Source of the DNA: a bacterium
GTDB lineage: Bacteria > Arandabacterota > Arandabacteria > Arandabacterales > Arandabacteraceae
DNA: 35,796 nt
Assembly (NCBI GenBank): GCA_025774845.1
Contig: JALGZP010000022.1
Coordinates: 1 to 35,796 of the forward strand
Direction of reading: 5' to 3'
Shown here one piece after another: positions 9,001-16,421 of the stretch (position 1 is its first letter; the number at the start of each line of letters is the position of its first letter). The notes beneath the pieces were generated by a model that had not been told where the DNA came from, made no database searches, and was given only the letters and a program-made list of their open reading frames with translations. The position numbers were made by a program, and so were the translations under genes.

Positions 9001-9198
9001 GTTATCGGTCAGGAAGAATTCCCTGCGGAAGTAGCTGCGCGGAGCGTCGGGACCCTGGAATCTGATCCACTGTCCGCTCCAATCAGGGATGTAGAAGGGG
9101 GTACGCCTGACGCCGGTGCTTTCGTAGAGGAAGTATCCCCAGAGTAGGCTGAAAAGAAAGACCACCCACACATACTTCGGCAACTTAAGCCCGGTCAT
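6007..9198 (-). CDS. GT-C (PMT/ArnT-like) membrane glycosyltransferase with two N-terminal beta-sandwich domains
   Basis: This is a 1063-aa protein. One N-terminal membrane segment (~9-25) is followed by ~380 residues without membrane helices. These form two related beta-sandwich units (~43-220 and ~242-365), each with a W-x-SYFR[RK]xF opening and a Y-x-L-[YF]-[LI]-NG centre, like the sugar-binding sandwich modules next to rhamnosidase and GH2 domains. Three membrane helices (~414-507) and a GT39/PMT_2-like multi-spanning domain (~545-900) come next, with HSDES (Asp571-Glu572) matching the catalytic acidic pair in the first outer loop of GT-C enzymes. Such enzymes use polyprenyl-phosphate sugars on the outer face of the inner membrane. 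The GT2 gene at the head of the locus could make that donor. The start is ATG with GGAGA eight bases upstream, 13 bp after the TPR gene. The acceptor is unknown. Confidence 0.85.
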   Translation of the reverse strand: MTGLKLPKYVWVVFLFSLLWGYFLYESTGVRRTPFYIPDWSGQWIRFQGPDAPRSYFRREFFLTDNVAHAWVQISADNDYILYLNGERVGWEENLLANTSACQEAQSELGQKIGRQIPFPIRNPPEAQWRSPRDWTIATFYDITSLLEVGKNVLGVAVQTDRSSARFTLDGEVEDILGDTYPLRSDSTWKASSIPETELGIPWHQLEFTDTRWTQALPVEGPWGKIRTRLDPEMYRQPLFGEWIWNPLAPGVDSYFRKRFAVDSEIEDAWIRIAAEGSYDLFINGVLAAKAGTDHPIYMFSIGPLLRRGPNTIAVHTRGAEKYVSPAGARAVPSELLLDGLIRTKEGATIPIATDGSWEISQSVKHGWTRETERGSFDSFAASRGGPSLDFLETETKTYAGSALTGMGYYHRLTAYWIVCLGGFLMIWLAFSAYLSRKAQVGMLEATRASVMCYWVPIILMSCVLLLKFRFGVNHHKIHFYNPVLWQTITIVSILVLALFKVYLVFSTRIGRQLQTTPIRRATSGPTRPGVLRELWQYTLDHRYPVMLVLITLLGAYFRFKGLGTEGYHSDESSSLTPILGIIKTGLPEYPSGVYYTRGPAYHYLTAVFIKVLGLSRFTGRFSTALFGTLTIPLLYRYGERFLGDRKAPLLAAFLLAVSPWTIFMGRSLRFYQQFQFFGLLCAYFFLKGFVVDTSRRYQYLALGAFTLTFLSQEVGVTLIAAFFVSYLFLAPRSSWREKFPVIAGLFVVGALVITNIMIFMLVCLTPPVAISPTSMSVVTPHIFRIHELASTMFVGYNRLHVGFSLFFFLGLPLYFLKKDKIVLFNYALVLVTVAAVTAAVLQIGLRYISEIYTFYSLLACVSIFGIIREISAFHRDGGAPLPSVLKAVPFLQKTMLAIIVVTLLISFQPVRILTSYSSRINRGDTFAQEFVKQHMFSTDVVIAGHHPGAVANITGKVDYYLIQKGLTDEIFEKDGIMIDRRGGATIVDSIDKLRTVLNENERVWIIISDLRLRAFDAELVDFVTKNTKVVYQPFLCTVFLWDASNGVYDAPQHLGYERYYFD

Positions 9199-9211
9199 AT
9201 TTCAATCTCCA

Positions 9212-10543
9212 TCAATCCCATTCCGCCTGAGTCACGGCCTGCCGGGATACTTCCAGTGCCCGCTGATACTCTCCACGCTCATAGTGACACCAGGCGATGC
9301 GGAAATAGCACTGGCTGGTCACGACTACGGCGGGGAGCTGGTAATAGGCCTGTAGCGCAATCACACGTCTCATGGTTGCGATAGCGAGATCGTAATTGCG
9401 GAGCCAGATGTGGCACGAGCCCAGTTCGTAGAGCGCGTGTATGTTGTCAGGATCTATCTCCAGCACTTTCTCAAACTCTGCCCGGGCTGAGGCATATTGC
9501 CGGTGGTTGTAGTCATCTATCCCCAGGTTGAGCAGGGTAGCTACAAGGCTCGACCGGGCTATAGGATGCTCCGGTCTTATCTCAAGCGCTCGCCTGTACT
9601 GGAGCTCGGCCCGGTCAAGCAGGCCTTTGCGGAAGTACTCATCCCCGAGGTAGTTGTAGAAATCGGCCTCACCGTCCATCGAGGTATGGTAATAGATCGC
9701 TCCTAGAGCCGAGTGGAATCGAGAGTTATTATCAAACGCCGGGACCCACCTGACGGTCTGACGATATGATTCGATGGCCTCCTGGTAGAGTCCCTGTGCT
9801 TCGTAGTCTCTTGCCCTGTAGAGATGATAGTTGGCCACCACAAGGCGGCCTATCAATGCAGCTCCGAGCAAAGCCGCGACAGTAAGACCGATAGCGGCAC
9901 GCTTCCTTGACGGATGAGGTCGCGGCACCTTTCCCGGCAGGTAGTATCCAATGATCAGGAATGACCCGGCTGCCAATGCCAGAACCCAGCCCATTCCAAT
10001 GAACTGAAGGAACCGATCGCCCAGCCCGAGCCCATCAAGCCAGCGTGCCATATTCGATAGCTGGAGAAAGTCCCTGTCGGGCACGATAAATCCAAACACG
10101 GTGACGGTGTTACTGACCGGGGTCAGTTTTACGGTCGGGTCCCAGGGTATTTCCTTGTTGAGATAATTGTTGTAGATATCTGAATCAAGATCCGTTGAGT
10201 GCTTTGTCATTTGGACGGTCTGCATTGAAGATTGAGAATCCCACATCAGGAGCGCATGAGGGAAAAGCAGAGTCAACACCAGGGCACATAAACCGACCAG
10301 GCGGAAGCTGACTCGTTTCCGGAGTACTACAAGTGCTGCCGTTGCAAAGCCCAGCAGGCCGATCATTATTCGGAACGGCATCTGTATAAACGGTTCGGGC
10401 TTTCCGATGAAAGGTAGGGCGGGTCTTCCCGGTTGCGGCCCCGGCAAGCCATACCAGCTGAGTGCCGCGCTTCCGAGAAGGAATAAGACACCGAGGGCTA
10501 GGACAACTGTTCTTCTATCGGTGAGATCAGCAAATGAAAGCAT
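9212..10543 (-). CDS. Membrane-anchored TPR-repeat protein
   Basis: This 443-aa protein has hydrophobic segments near residues 13-32, 56-75, 80-100, 183-203 and 214-234. The C-terminal half (~240-440) consists of tetratricopeptide repeats, for example YEAQGLYQEAIESYRQTVRW, YFRKGLLDRAELQYRRALEI, YNHRQYASARAEFEKVLEID and YERGEYQRALEVSRQAV. TPRs are protein-docking surfaces. In exopolysaccharide loci such proteins often hold biosynthesis or export complexes together, and that role is inferred here from position between a lipoprotein and the GT-C enzyme. The ATG start has AAGGG upstream. The gene is closely packed with its neighbours (49 bp before, 13 bp after). I cannot assign a specific pathway function. 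Confidence 0.85.
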   Translation of the reverse strand: MLSFADLTDRRTVVLALGVLFLLGSAALSWYGLPGPQPGRPALPFIGKPEPFIQMPFRIMIGLLGFATAALVVLRKRVSFRLVGLCALVLTLLFPHALLMWDSQSSMQTVQMTKHSTDLDSDIYNNYLNKEIPWDPTVKLTPVSNTVTVFGFIVPDRDFLQLSNMARWLDGLGLGDRFLQFIGMGWVLALAAGSFLIIGYYLPGKVPRPHPSRKRAAIGLTVAALLGAALIGRLVVANYHLYRARDYEAQGLYQEAIESYRQTVRWVPAFDNNSRFHSALGAIYYHTSMDGEADFYNYLGDEYFRKGLLDRAELQYRRALEIRPEHPIARSSLVATLLNLGIDDYNHRQYASARAEFEKVLEIDPDNIHALYELGSCHIWLRNYDLAIATMRRVIALQAYYQLPAVVVTSQCYFRIAWCHYERGEYQRALEVSRQAVTQAEWD

Positions 10544-10592
10544 CCGGCCCTTCCCACCCGCCGCCTGCTCTGCCTATCGATTGCAAATGCTG

Positions 10593-11705
10593 CTATCCCC
10601 TGCCTTGTCTATAGAGCTCGAGGGCGTAATCGTGCACCTTGTCCGCCAGATCCCTAACCTCCTCATCATTGCTCACGTGTGACCAGTAGACCAGCGACAT
10701 CAAGACCTCAGGGTAATTCACCACCTTGCGCCTTCCCCTCCATACTTCACCCTCAGGTCCTGTCCGGGCGTTGCCGTCCGTGACCACCTCACCCTCTGAT
10801 GTGATTCTTGACAACTCCCACTCCCACCCGAGTTCAAGTGCCGGCCGAAGCCGATCGTTGAGTTCCTCATCGCGGGAATAAAGCAGATAGATCATCAGAT
10901 GCCACAACGTCACCGCCTGGTAGCTGCTGTCATAACCCCCGGCCTCCGGAAACACCCCGTTCTCCCATTGGTTGGAAAGGATCAAGTCGATGAAGTCCTT
11001 TCCCCGCTGTGTCCAGTCCCCGTTCTCCGCTATCAGCCCCATCAGTTCGAAAGTGACGGCGGTGCCGGCGACGGCATTCAAGTAGTCCGGCGCGTGTTCC
11101 CAATCAGCGCTGAATTCCTCATCCTTTGTTCGAACCAGCCACTCGGTTGCGGCCTTCATCCCGTCCAGGTACGTCTCCAACTCCGGAAGGTAGTCATCCC
11201 TGTACTTGCTGTCTTCGATCAATGCGTAGGACCGGACGGCGGATTCAAGGAAGCCCATCGTCTCGAACCACCGGGACTGGCCGAAATTTCCAGCAGCTTC
11301 CTGATGGGCGAAGGCATAGTCGATAGCCTTAATCCCGCGCTCGATGTAGCTGATGTCATCCTCTGCGATACCTCTCGCTGTTGCCTGCCAGCAATGGCGC
11401 TGATCTGCCACATCGAACCTCGTTAACGGCCCGGGTTGCCCGCTCTCATATGCGACATTGGTACCCGACGCGCCACTCTCGGCAATCGTTCTCGGGTTTG
11501 CCATGTAACCGAGGACGGTCTTTGCCAGAGGATCCTTGACGATCTCCACGACGGACCGGGCTACGTCCCCGCCATTACCATTTCCGGGATCGTCGACTCC
11601 ATCACCCGTTTTGTGATTTGCATCCTTCCCGGGTGGTGTCTGGTTGCATGCCGGGAACACACCCAATAGAATACAGGTTAACATCGCGGCTATAGCTTTC
11701 GTCAT
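10593..11705 (-). CDS. Lipoprotein paralogous to the secreted protein at 126-1553
   Basis: This is a 370-aa protein. The chosen ATG at 11705 has AAGGGGTGG just upstream and puts a lipoprotein signal at the N-terminus (hydrophobic MTKAIAAMLTCILLGVFPAC, with Cys20 as the lipidated residue). A longer reading from a TTG at 11759 would bury this signal. The mature part is helix-rich and shares AIDYAFAHQEAAGNF, GVFPEAGGYDSSYQA, NARTG and VVNYPEVLMSLVYW with the first gene of the window. The two therefore form one family, anchored in two different ways. The fold is probably a helical toroid, as in several polysaccharide lyases and hydrolases. A role on the locus polysaccharide is inferred. The gene sits between an HlyD-type adaptor and the TPR protein. 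Confidence 0.85.
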   Translation of the reverse strand: MTKAIAAMLTCILLGVFPACNQTPPGKDANHKTGDGVDDPGNGNGGDVARSVVEIVKDPLAKTVLGYMANPRTIAESGASGTNVAYESGQPGPLTRFDVADQRHCWQATARGIAEDDISYIERGIKAIDYAFAHQEAAGNFGQSRWFETMGFLESAVRSYALIEDSKYRDDYLPELETYLDGMKAATEWLVRTKDEEFSADWEHAPDYLNAVAGTAVTFELMGLIAENGDWTQRGKDFIDLILSNQWENGVFPEAGGYDSSYQAVTLWHLMIYLLYSRDEELNDRLRPALELGWEWELSRITSEGEVVTDGNARTGPEGEVWRGRRKVVNYPEVLMSLVYWSHVSNDEEVRDLADKVHDYALELYRQGRG

Positions 11706-11755
11706 ATCACCACCCCTTGTTATTTGTACACCACCGCTCGCATGGTCGTCCAACT

Positions 11756-12826
11756 TCAATTAAGGATCTCGACTTCGTGTCCGTCATCGAGGTCTTCATG
11801 ACCCTCAACAACGACGCGATCACCGGCTTCAAGACCGGATATGATCTCCATCATACGATCGCTCGAACCACCGAAAACCACCGGCCGCAGATGCGCAATC
11901 CCGCCTTCCACGACAAACACCAGTCCATGGTTCGCTGAGAAATACGTAAGGGCAGCGAGAGGTATCACCAGTGCGGGCTGAACGACCTTCACCTTCACGT
12001 AACCGCTGAGACCGGGTACCAGATCTACCGAGTCAGCAAGATCCACCCATATCGGGAATCCTGTGATCAGGGGTTCGTCGGTAATGGCCGGGTTGATCTT
12101 GCCTATCTGTCCGTTGAATGTCCTGTCGGGAAAGGCCCCGAGTGTGACCTCGCACGGCTGTCCCTCTCTGAGTTTTCCCGTTTCTTCCTCATCGATGTAT
12201 GCAGTGAAGGAGATCTCCCGGGTGCCTATGGTGAACAACACCTGTCCGGCTTCACCCACCATTTCCCCCTGGTTCACATGTCGCGCACTAATCACACCTC
12301 TGAGAGGGGCTGAGATCGACGTGCTGTACAGTTCCATTCTGCGTATGTCCACGTCTATCTTGGCCAGCTCCAGCCTGCCCTCAGCACTGACGAGTTCTCT
12401 TCTCGCTTCATCGATCTCTTCCTGGGTTGAGATTCCCTTTAGGAAGGAGGCTTCCTGCCGCCTGAGTGATGTCAGGGCATCGTCGTAGGTTCTCTGGGCA
12501 TTGTCCCGTTCTGCCATTGCCTTGGCCAGCTGGTCGGAGAAGGTCGTCCGGTCAAGCTGGGCGAGAAGGTCGCCCTTCTGAACCACGTCACCCACATCGA
12601 CCTTCACGGAGACTATCCTCGCCTCGAGGTTTGTGGCTATGTCAACCCGCTCCACAGGTTCGGTGTTGCCCTTTGCCACAATCATCTCGGTTATCTCACC
12701 AAACTCAGCATGGACCACTGTGACACCTACCGGTCCGTCATGACCGAGTATTCTTGGGATAACTACCGCCGCGATAACAACGATTGCCGCCAGGGCGAAC
12801 ATCAAGATTATGGTTTTGCTTCTCAT
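11756..12826 (-). CDS. HlyD/MFP-type periplasmic adaptor protein
   Basis: This 356-aa protein has an N-terminal membrane anchor (~6-27). It continues with a split lipoyl-like domain (VKVDVGDVVQKGDLLAQLD, then ISAPLRGVISARHVNQGEMV), a coiled-coil hairpin (~95-165) with TFSDQLAKAMAERDNAQRTY, and beta-barrel and membrane-proximal domains (~190-355). Such adaptors link an inner-membrane ABC or RND pump to an outer-membrane channel. No pump or TolC-like channel is encoded nearby, so its partner must lie elsewhere, or the protein serves the polysaccharide export path directly. An AGGGGAGG ribosome site lies six bases before the ATG. It follows the membrane protein gene by 22 bp. Confidence 0.9.
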   Translation of the reverse strand: MRSKTIILMFALAAIVVIAAVVIPRILGHDGPVGVTVVHAEFGEITEMIVAKGNTEPVERVDIATNLEARIVSVKVDVGDVVQKGDLLAQLDRTTFSDQLAKAMAERDNAQRTYDDALTSLRRQEASFLKGISTQEEIDEARRELVSAEGRLELAKIDVDIRRMELYSTSISAPLRGVISARHVNQGEMVGEAGQVLFTIGTREISFTAYIDEEETGKLREGQPCEVTLGAFPDRTFNGQIGKINPAITDEPLITGFPIWVDLADSVDLVPGLSGYVKVKVVQPALVIPLAALTYFSANHGLVFVVEGGIAHLRPVVFGGSSDRMMEIISGLEAGDRVVVEGHEDLDDGHEVEILN

Positions 12827-12848
12827 AAGCCTCCCCTAGAAGTAATAG

Positions 12849-13781
12849 CTACATCTTCACCCTCAGGACGGTGCGCGCGATCAGCAGGCAGAACAGCTCG
12901 CTGAATATCATCCAGATACGCGATGCTAGCGATATAACCGCCGCAACACCGACGGGTAAGTAGTATGCCAACATGACGGTACTGACCGACTCCTTCACAC
13001 CAATGCCACCCGGTGCGACAAAGGCCAGGAAACTGACAATCCAGGACATTGCGAAGATCACTATGCAGCCCGGCAGGAGACTCAAGGGCACAAGCGAGAA
13101 TGAAAGCACAAAGAAGTAGAACCCAAGCCCCGCCACGCACCAGTAGACGATATAGTACAACAGCATCCACGACATGTCCCGCCGTTCGATCTGGTACGGC
13201 GGGATGTCCTTGAGAAACCCTTCCTTTCCGAATTTCCTGAGGATATATCTCCACAACCTATTATCATACATCTTGGTCACCATGTTGGGGTAGACAAATA
13301 TCAATACTATAAACGCAACCGGCGGCACAAGATAGAACAGGGGGTAGTCCCCTACAAGGTGAGTGGGCCACCAGTAGAAGAAGCCGAACATCGTGATTAC
13401 CCCGGCAACCATGTTGAGCACGAGCGCAAGCAGCGCGCTCAGGGCAACAGTGGTCTTGGGAACCCCGCGCGTGAGGTAGAACATCGACGCAACGCTCCAG
13501 ATATTGCCCGGGAGCCACCGTGTGATCTGGGCGTGAAACCAGATAGATATAACCCGCTTCATCTCGATCTCAGCCCCGAGGTGCTTGAGTATCAGGCCCC
13601 AGCCGATCGCCAGCAGGAAGAACCCCAGGATCGAAACAGCAAACGAGATGGCGAGATAGGTGTAATCAAGAGTGAAATCGTAGTCTTTTATCTCATTCCA
13701 GTTCCTGTAGATCACCGACCCGAGAATCACCATTATCAAGGTGACGATCACGGCCACTACAGGCTTCTTGCTGAGCTTCAT
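12849..13781 (-). CDS. MprF N-terminal/UPF0104-like flippase-type integral membrane protein
   Basis: This ~310-aa protein has about eight hydrophobic segments. The motif GGIGVKESVSTVMLAYYLP near the end is the hallmark of the lysylphosphatidylglycerol-synthase transmembrane family (UPF0104/AglD type). Stand-alone members often sit next to glycosyltransferases in surface-glycan loci and are proposed to help move or tether lipid-linked sugars; the exact role is not settled. I prefer the ATG at 13781, with GGTAGG upstream, which places the first membrane helix right after MKLSKKP. An ATG at 13829 is possible and would overlap the GT4 gene by 35 bp. The gene lies tightly between GT4 and the HlyD adaptor. 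Confidence 0.85.
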   Translation of the reverse strand: MKLSKKPVVAVIVTLIMVILGSVIYRNWNEIKDYDFTLDYTYLAISFAVSILGFFLLAIGWGLILKHLGAEIEMKRVISIWFHAQITRWLPGNIWSVASMFYLTRGVPKTTVALSALLALVLNMVAGVITMFGFFYWWPTHLVGDYPLFYLVPPVAFIVLIFVYPNMVTKMYDNRLWRYILRKFGKEGFLKDIPPYQIERRDMSWMLLYYIVYWCVAGLGFYFFVLSFSLVPLSLLPGCIVIFAMSWIVSFLAFVAPGGIGVKESVSTVMLAYYLPVGVAAVISLASRIWMIFSELFCLLIARTVLRVKM

Positions 13782-13794
13782 CGGTCTATCCAAC

Positions 13795-14991
13795 CTACCT
13801 TCGGGCCAGGACTTGCTCGTAAATGTCATGCAGTTGACCTGCGAGCTTATCCCAGTCGAACTTCTCTTTTATGAACCTGTTACCATCCTCCGCAAGGCGC
13901 ATGGCCAGTTCGTCGTTTGTCAGGATCTCGACAACGGCCGTGGCCAGCGCGGAAGGATCCTTCTCGGGTACCAGCATACCCGTTTCCCTGTGTTTCACAA
14001 TATCTATGATTCCTCCGACCTTACTGGCGATCACGGGCGTATTGTAAGCGAGCGCCTCAATCAGGACGACCCCGAGGCCCTCGGTATCCCCCTTTGAATC
14101 GACGATGGCGGGCAGTACAAATACGTCAGCCTCGCGGTATCTTGTATTGAGTTCTTCATTGGAGAGCACGCCGGCGAATTTGATATGTTGCTCTACCCCG
14201 AGGTCTTCAGCAATCTGTCGGAGTTCCCCTTCAAGATCGCCTACCCCTACGAGAACCAGCTCGCAGTCGATCTTGTCGACGATTTCCGGCATTGCTTTGA
14301 TCAGATATTCGGTCCCCTTGCGTTCGATGAATCTTCCCACAAAGAGGATCTGCTTCCTGGGGTTGGCCTTCTTTGCGTGTTCTCTCTTCACGGCGCTCTG
14401 GATTTCCCCCACGGCCGGTCCGAATCCGATAACGTTCACCGTTGTATCCGTGATTTCCAGGATCCTCGATTTGGTGAAAGACGAGTTCGATGTTATGCCG
14501 TCCGCATGACGGATTGCGTGCTTGAGGAAGTGCCTCACAAATGGATACGACTTGACAAGAAGCAGCTCGGCGCCATGAAAAGTCAGCACGGTCTTGGCTT
14601 TGTACAGCAGGGATGCGAAGTAAGCCCATATCGCATGGGGGAAGGGCCACTGGACATGCAGGATGTCGAACTTCTCCTTACGGCAGTATCTGAGGAAATG
14701 GATCAGACCGAAAAACACGTAGAAGATCGCGATGAACCTGTAGCGGGCCTCTCTTATTTTGTAGGGCGCACCCTGGTCATGGGTGAGATCCTCCTGGTTC
14801 TTGAAGAAGTAGCGGAACCTCCGGGCCTCGATCGAGTGGATATGCTGGTCTTTCAAGCCCTTGAATGAGGGACAGAATACCTTGATATCGATGCCTCTCG
14901 CCTGGAGACGGTGGATGATCTCAATGATCCAGGAGGCAGTGGGGTCGTTCTCTCCCCTTGGGAATACCGAGGTAACAAAGCAGACTTTCAC
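13795..14991 (-). CDS. GT4-family glycosyltransferase (GT-B fold)
   Basis: This 398-aa protein begins with MKVCFVTSVFPRGENDPTA, typical of GT4 enzymes. It has an acceptor-side half (HVQWPFPHAIWAYFAS, TFHGAELL), the donor-side ILFVGRFIERKGTEYLIKA (~215-235) and the E-x7-E nucleotide-sugar motif in EGLGVVLIEAL (~305-315). It transfers a sugar from a nucleotide donor onto a growing lipid-linked glycan at the cytoplasmic face. The specific sugar cannot be told from sequence. The start codon is GTG at 14991, 17 bp after the GT2 stop, with only a weak GGGTGG ribosome site. It is part of the same polysaccharide operon. Confidence 0.93.
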   Translation of the reverse strand: MKVCFVTSVFPRGENDPTASWIIEIIHRLQARGIDIKVFCPSFKGLKDQHIHSIEARRFRYFFKNQEDLTHDQGAPYKIREARYRFIAIFYVFFGLIHFLRYCRKEKFDILHVQWPFPHAIWAYFASLLYKAKTVLTFHGAELLLVKSYPFVRHFLKHAIRHADGITSNSSFTKSRILEITDTTVNVIGFGPAVGEIQSAVKREHAKKANPRKQILFVGRFIERKGTEYLIKAMPEIVDKIDCELVLVGVGDLEGELRQIAEDLGVEQHIKFAGVLSNEELNTRYREADVFVLPAIVDSKGDTEGLGVVLIEALAYNTPVIASKVGGIIDIVKHRETGMLVPEKDPSALATAVVEILTNDELAMRLAEDGNRFIKEKFDWDKLAGQLHDIYEQVLARR

Positions 14992-15008
14992 GGCTAGCCA
15001 CCCATCCC

Positions 15009-15971
15009 TTATCTTCCCGGTTCCTTGTCCCGATGATGCTCACCCAGCCGCTCCTCGATCTCCTCCATTCGCTGCTGGCCACTAACGATCAACTCGGACA
15101 GGCAGCCCAGCATCAGAAGTATTACCCCGAACAGGACAAGCACCAGTGCCACCAGGAGAACAGGCAGCTTGTTGGCCCCGAGAGCGAGGTAAAGATAGAG
15201 GAGATAGAGACCCATCGCAAACCCGATACCGATGAATATCACACCCACGGAACCGAAGAAGAACATGGGTTTCCTGGTGAAGACCAGGAGAAACTTCACC
15301 GCCAGAAGATCGAAGAAGGATATTGCAGCACGGGAGAGTCCGAACTTTGACTTACCGGCTCTTCTCGGGTACCAGTTGGTCTGGACTTCTCCGATCGTGT
15401 AACCTGCTGCTGCCATGACCGGAAGCATGTATCGATGCCAGTCCGAGCGGAAATGGAGATTCTCAAAGACCCCGACCTTGACAGCTTTGATCCAGTTCAT
15501 ATCATGCACCGGGACACGGAAGAGCCACCGCGAAACCGTATTGTAGAGCATGGACGAAAGGACCTTTCCATCTCCTCTGTGCTGACGCCACCCCGCGACC
15601 ACGTCGTACCCCTTTTCCATCTCCCTCAGGAGTTTGGGTATGTCCTCCTCAGGATCCGACTCGAGATCGGCCGGAAGCAAGAGCACGATTTCCCCGGAGA
15701 TGTTCTTGAGGCCTGTTTTCAGACATTCCGTGAGGCCGCTCTTCTTACGGTGTTTAACTATTTTGATGCGCTCGTGTTCCCTCTGGCAGCATTCCAGGGC
15801 CGCCAGGGTTCCGTCGGTACTACCATCATCTATGAAGACGATCTCGCCCACGACCGCACAGGCGCTGTAGGCCTTAAGCGTCTTGTCCACAAACGTGGCT
15901 ATGTTTCCCTCTTCATTGTGCGCCGCGACAAGAGCGGAAACCTCGATGCTTTTCTTTTGTGTCTTAGCCAT
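15009..15971 (-). CDS. GT2-family, DPM1-like polyprenyl-phosphate glycosyltransferase with two C-terminal membrane helices
   Basis: This 320-aa protein has the GT-A signatures SALVAAHNEEGNI (~12-24), FIDDGSTDGT (~46-55, binds the nucleotide) and LLPADLESDPEED (~98-110, DXD-like metal site). A WYPRRAGKSKFGLSRA stretch precedes two membrane helices (~235-295). This layout matches the DPM1-like synthases that transfer a hexose from a nucleotide onto undecaprenyl or dolichyl phosphate. It is the first gene of the minus-strand polysaccharide locus, and its product is a natural donor for the GT-C enzyme at 6007-9198. That link is inferred. The start is ATG, with an AGG about seven bases upstream. 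Confidence 0.92.
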   Translation of the reverse strand: MAKTQKKSIEVSALVAAHNEEGNIATFVDKTLKAYSACAVVGEIVFIDDGSTDGTLAALECCQREHERIKIVKHRKKSGLTECLKTGLKNISGEIVLLLPADLESDPEEDIPKLLREMEKGYDVVAGWRQHRGDGKVLSSMLYNTVSRWLFRVPVHDMNWIKAVKVGVFENLHFRSDWHRYMLPVMAAAGYTIGEVQTNWYPRRAGKSKFGLSRAAISFFDLLAVKFLLVFTRKPMFFFGSVGVIFIGIGFAMGLYLLYLYLALGANKLPVLLVALVLVLFGVILLMLGCLSELIVSGQQRMEEIEERLGEHHRDKEPGR

Positions 15972-16176
15972 GCTTTGCCTGCGCGCGGCTACACCCGTCC
16001 CGTATGGGCGGGCATAGGGGATGATTACGGCTCCATGTAATAGTCGGGCTAACTGATATGCCCGTTGTGTGGTTCATTGTCAGCGACCTTTTCATTCAGC
16101 ACTCTACCACAGGGACGGTTCCATGTGAAGGGAATCCTCCCCTCATATGTTATTCGTCTAATTTCATGGTGGGCTT

Positions 16177-16190
16177 TAACTTACAAGTTA
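16177..16190. repeat. 14-bp palindrome TAACTT-AC-AAGTTA, possible operator
   Basis: The two 6-base arms are exact reverse complements around a 2-base centre. The site lies between the divergent GT2 and protease genes, about 80 bases before the protease promoter candidate, where a regulator could control either side. No regulator gene lies next to it. Confidence 0.35.
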
Positions 16191-16269
16191 GATGACTTCA
16201 AATGGTCCTGCCTGCGGAGCCGTTGACCTTGTATGCAAGACGTGTTGGATCAGGCTCCCCGCTGTCTGC

Positions 16270-16298
16270 TTGACAGGCATGCAGGTTTGGTGTAGCAT
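16270..16298 (+). promoter_or_regulatory. Sigma70-like promoter for the protease/metallohydrolase pair
   Basis: A perfect -35 TTGACA (16270-16275) is followed, after 17 bases, by TAGCAT (16293-16298, four of six consensus bases). Transcripts would have a leader of about 115 bases before the ATG at 16422. Confidence 0.45.
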
Positions 16299-16421
16299 TC
16301 GACTGGATCCCGCATGGGTCCACAAACCACTTGAAGAGCTGTTAAGAAAATCAGATCACCCGGAAGACGCAGGCCCGACTATATCTGAGGCGACTATGCT
16401 CGCCTCGGGAAGGAGGTTCCA

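Larger units (their letters stand above)
15972..16421. other. 450-bp divergent spacer between the polysaccharide locus and the protease cassette
   Basis: I see no convincing protein gene here. It holds a plus-strand promoter candidate (16270-16298) and a 14-bp palindrome (16177-16190). On the minus strand there is only a weak promoter for the GT2 gene (CTGACA at 16078-16083 and TATCAG at 16053-16058, spaced 19). A strong ribosome site GGAAGGAGG ends just before the ATG at 16422. A short reading frame that ends in an ATGA overlap with the protease start is discussed under rejected items. Confidence 0.6.

Noticed and set aside
11706..11759. TTG-started N-terminal extension of the lipoprotein gene
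   Set aside because: The ATG at 11705 has a good ribosome site and exposes a lipoprotein signal that the extension would hide.
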